A DNA stretch of 64,000 nt from JAWSVE01 sp033852115. Its GTDB lineage: Bacteria; Pseudomonadota; Gammaproteobacteria; Pseudomonadales; Cellvibrionaceae. Positions 62,452 to 64,000 of the stretch are shown here, one piece after another. The stretch is taken from assembly GCA_033852115.1 (NCBI GenBank), contig JAWSVE010000010.1, positions 76,356-140,355 of the forward strand, given 5' to 3'. Every line of letters starts with the position of its first letter. The stretch's first letter is position 1. The notes under the pieces are model-generated. The model worked only from the letters and a program-made list of their open reading frames with translations, had not been told where the DNA came from and made no database searches. The translations under genes were made by a program, and so were the position numbers.

Positions 62452-64000
62452 ATGTCAAACAAACACGAAATTAAGAGCGAGAAGATTCACGTCAAAGACA
62501 TATTCTCAAACCTGTGGTTTCGCATCCCTGAATACCAGCGCCCCTACGTTTGGGGCAATGATGAAATTGACGACCTGTTAGATGATCTGGTGTTTGCACA
62601 CACTGAGAAGCCAGACCAAGACTACTTTTTAGGCTCTTTCGTCTACCAGTCAAAGAAGGCAGGTAGTACACCGGGGCAAGAGTTCGACGAAAACGACCTG
62701 TTAGACGGACAACAGCGTATGACAACGCTATTCATGCTGTTTGCCTGTATTCGCGACCTTTCCGACAATGCCGACCTAAAAGAAGTTTGTCAGTCTTCGA
62801 TTTACCAAAAAGGCAACGAGTTTCATGGTAGACCTGAAAGAACCCGCATTGTCTTTGCTATCAGGCAAGAGGTTCAAGATTTTGTTGATACCTTCATAAA
62901 AGCTGACGGCGGTACAAGTAAAACCGGCGAGTTAACCGAGTTGGCAAAAGGCAGCTTAGACCCATCGGTGAAAAACATGGCAAATGCCGTGTTAAAAATG
63001 CGGGGAGAATTAACAAAGTTGTCAGAATCTGATGACACCGCCTTTTCGCTGCCAAAATTTTGCGCCTTTATCTGCAAGAATGTTTTATTGATCTATGTTG
63101 CCACTGAAGATTTAGACGATGCATTCCGGCTGTTCACAATTCTGAATGACCGTGGTGTGCCACTTCGTAATAGCGATATTTTGAAGTCTACAAACCTTGG
63201 CGCACTGACTAATGAGAAAGAAAAGGCGAAGTTTGCCAAGTTATGGGAAGAGGCTGAAGGCGAATTGGGTGATGATTTCGACCGTTTTTTGAATCACATT
63301 CGTACCATACTGCTGAAAGACAAAGCGCGGTTAAATTTGCTGGATGAATTTGAACACAAAATCTATCACCCGCGTGAAAAAGAAAAATCAAGTGGTCAAT
63401 TAAAGCCTTCATTACTTGCAAAGGGTAAGGAAACGTTTGAACTGGTTGACTGCTATTTAAAGCACTATGACCAACTATTGGGCGGCAATAATTACGACCA
63501 GACCGGCGCAAGTTTTGAATTTGATAACCTAATTAAAGTCATGTTGACCGGACTTCCCTCTTCAGATTGGTTGCCGCCACTGATGCGGTATTTCGACCGA
63601 TTCCGCTATGAAAACCTATTAGATTTCTTGATCAAGATTGACAATCAACTGTCGTCTGACTGGATTGCTCAGTATTCACCAACCGCACGAATTGAAAACA
63701 TGAACAATATTATTCGGGCTATTGAATCCGCTGAAACATCAAATGATGTACTGAGCAATGACAATGTTTTTTCGATTGATAAGGAAGGGTTTAACCGTGA
63801 AATCAATGCCGCTGTATATGGACGACGATTTACCCGGTATCTGTTGCTAAAACTCGATTATCTGTATGCGGATCACGGGCAACGCATGTCATTAGAGTAT
63901 CTGTCCGTTGAACATGTATTACCGCAGACCCCTAAATCTGATAGTCAATGGTGCAAAGACTTTACAAGTGAGCAGCGTGAAGAGTGGACACACCGCCTTG
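62452..64000 (+). CDS. DUF262/DUF1524 (GmrSD-like) restriction protein, 3' end cut off
   Basis: An open frame of at least 516 codons running off the window. The N-terminal DUF262 domain has EYQRPYVWGNDEIDDLL (Arg30-x-Tyr-x-Trp34) and DLLDGQQRMTTLFML (DGQQR, residues 85-89), the nucleotide-binding hallmark of GmrS, and LFTILNDRGVPLRNSDILKS. Near the end LEYLSVEHVLPQTPKSDSQW starts the DUF1524 HNH nuclease, with His488. Fused GmrSD proteins cut modified phage DNA, and related DUF262 proteins occur in other defence systems. Start by best ATG; island location supports a defence role. Confidence 0.88.
   Translation, partial: MSNKHEIKSEKIHVKDIFSNLWFRIPEYQRPYVWGNDEIDDLLDDLVFAHTEKPDQDYFLGSFVYQSKKAGSTPGQEFDENDLLDGQQRMTTLFMLFACIRDLSDNADLKEVCQSSIYQKGNEFHGRPERTRIVFAIRQEVQDFVDTFIKADGGTSKTGELTELAKGSLDPSVKNMANAVLKMRGELTKLSESDDTAFSLPKFCAFICKNVLLIYVATEDLDDAFRLFTILNDRGVPLRNSDILKSTNLGALTNEKEKAKFAKLWEEAEGELGDDFDRFLNHIRTILLKDKARLNLLDEFEHKIYHPREKEKSSGQLKPSLLAKGKETFELVDCYLKHYDQLLGGNNYDQTGASFEFDNLIKVMLTGLPSSDWLPPLMRYFDRFRYENLLDFLIKIDNQLSSDWIAQYSPTARIENMNNIIRAIESAETSNDVLSNDNVFSIDKEGFNREINAAVYGRRFTRYLLLKLDYLYADHGQRMSLEYLSVEHVLPQTPKSDSQWCKDFTSEQREEWTHRL

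Larger units (their letters stand above)
61804..64000. mobile_element. left part of an integrated island at tRNA-Leu
   Basis: Follows from the tRNA-Leu 3' remnant. The native chromosome lies to the left and the element runs rightwards off the window. It should end at an intact tRNA-Leu(UAA), probably next to the integrase gene. Cargo seen: an unknown cysteine-bearing protein and a DUF262/DUF1524 gene. No integrase is in the part visible. Confidence 0.6.

Noticed and set aside
1..64000. CRISPR arrays, rRNA operons, insertion sequences with transposase
   Set aside because: No regularly spaced direct repeats, rRNA sequence or transposase frame was seen.

Overview
The window reads as chromosome of a marine-type gammaproteobacterium of moderate GC. 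The block from rne and rluC through maf, yceD, rpmF, plsX, fabG, acpP, fabF, pabC, mltG, tmk, holB, pilZ and tatD has the gene order familiar from Pseudomonas and its relatives. Lipoproteins whose lipobox cysteine is followed by GGGGSS, a diheme cytochrome related to rubber oxygenases, and a B12-salvage operon would suit Cellvibrionales. That order-level placement is a guess.

Layout. 0-6.4 kb (mostly minus strand): alanine/cation symporter with a D-cysteine desulfhydrase-type enzyme, a stand-alone yajC, a GAF-AraC regulator, Bcp peroxiredoxin and malate dehydrogenase. 6.5-19.6 kb (minus): dUTPase, then a long housekeeping run for DNA replication, cell-wall processing and fatty-acid synthesis. 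fabD is absent from its usual place and a PaaI-type thioesterase sits there instead. 20.4-26 kb: RNase E with a long leader, tRNA-Ser(UGA), YccA and the tusDCB sulfur relay. 26-31.6 kb: a lipoprotein with a perfectly sequestered ribosome-binding site, a TetR regulator, an apparently non-coding transcription unit, and a VWA / membrane / J-domain gene set in which one in-frame stop separates the last two parts. 30-39 kb: cmoM and cmoA-cmoB (tRNA wobble-uridine modification), an M16C protease, and a histidine kinase with a response regulator-TPR protein.

39-54 kb: small cytochrome c, an unknown acidic-tailed protein, the RoxA-like diheme cytochrome, a second PaaI thioesterase behind a TetR-type operator, then a cobalamin riboswitch and the operon btuB-btuR-cobQ-btuC-btuD-cobC-btuF for B12 uptake, adenosylation and salvage. 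An alpha/beta hydrolase and SelO follow on the other strand. 54-61.5 kb: a serine-hydrolase lipoprotein, and a 1501-residue lipoprotein with eight tandem repeats and a predicted beta-propeller, flanked by copies of a dispersed non-coding repeat.

61.7-64 kb: a 3' half of tRNA-Leu(UAA) marks the left edge of an integrated island that should extend to the right beyond the window. It carries an unknown cysteine-containing protein and the 5' part of a DUF262/DUF1524 (GmrSD-like) anti-phage nuclease gene.

The least explained items are the non-coding unit at 28.1-28.55 kb, the anti-Shine-Dalgarno hairpin at 27.24 kb, the VWA/J-domain set, and the island edge.
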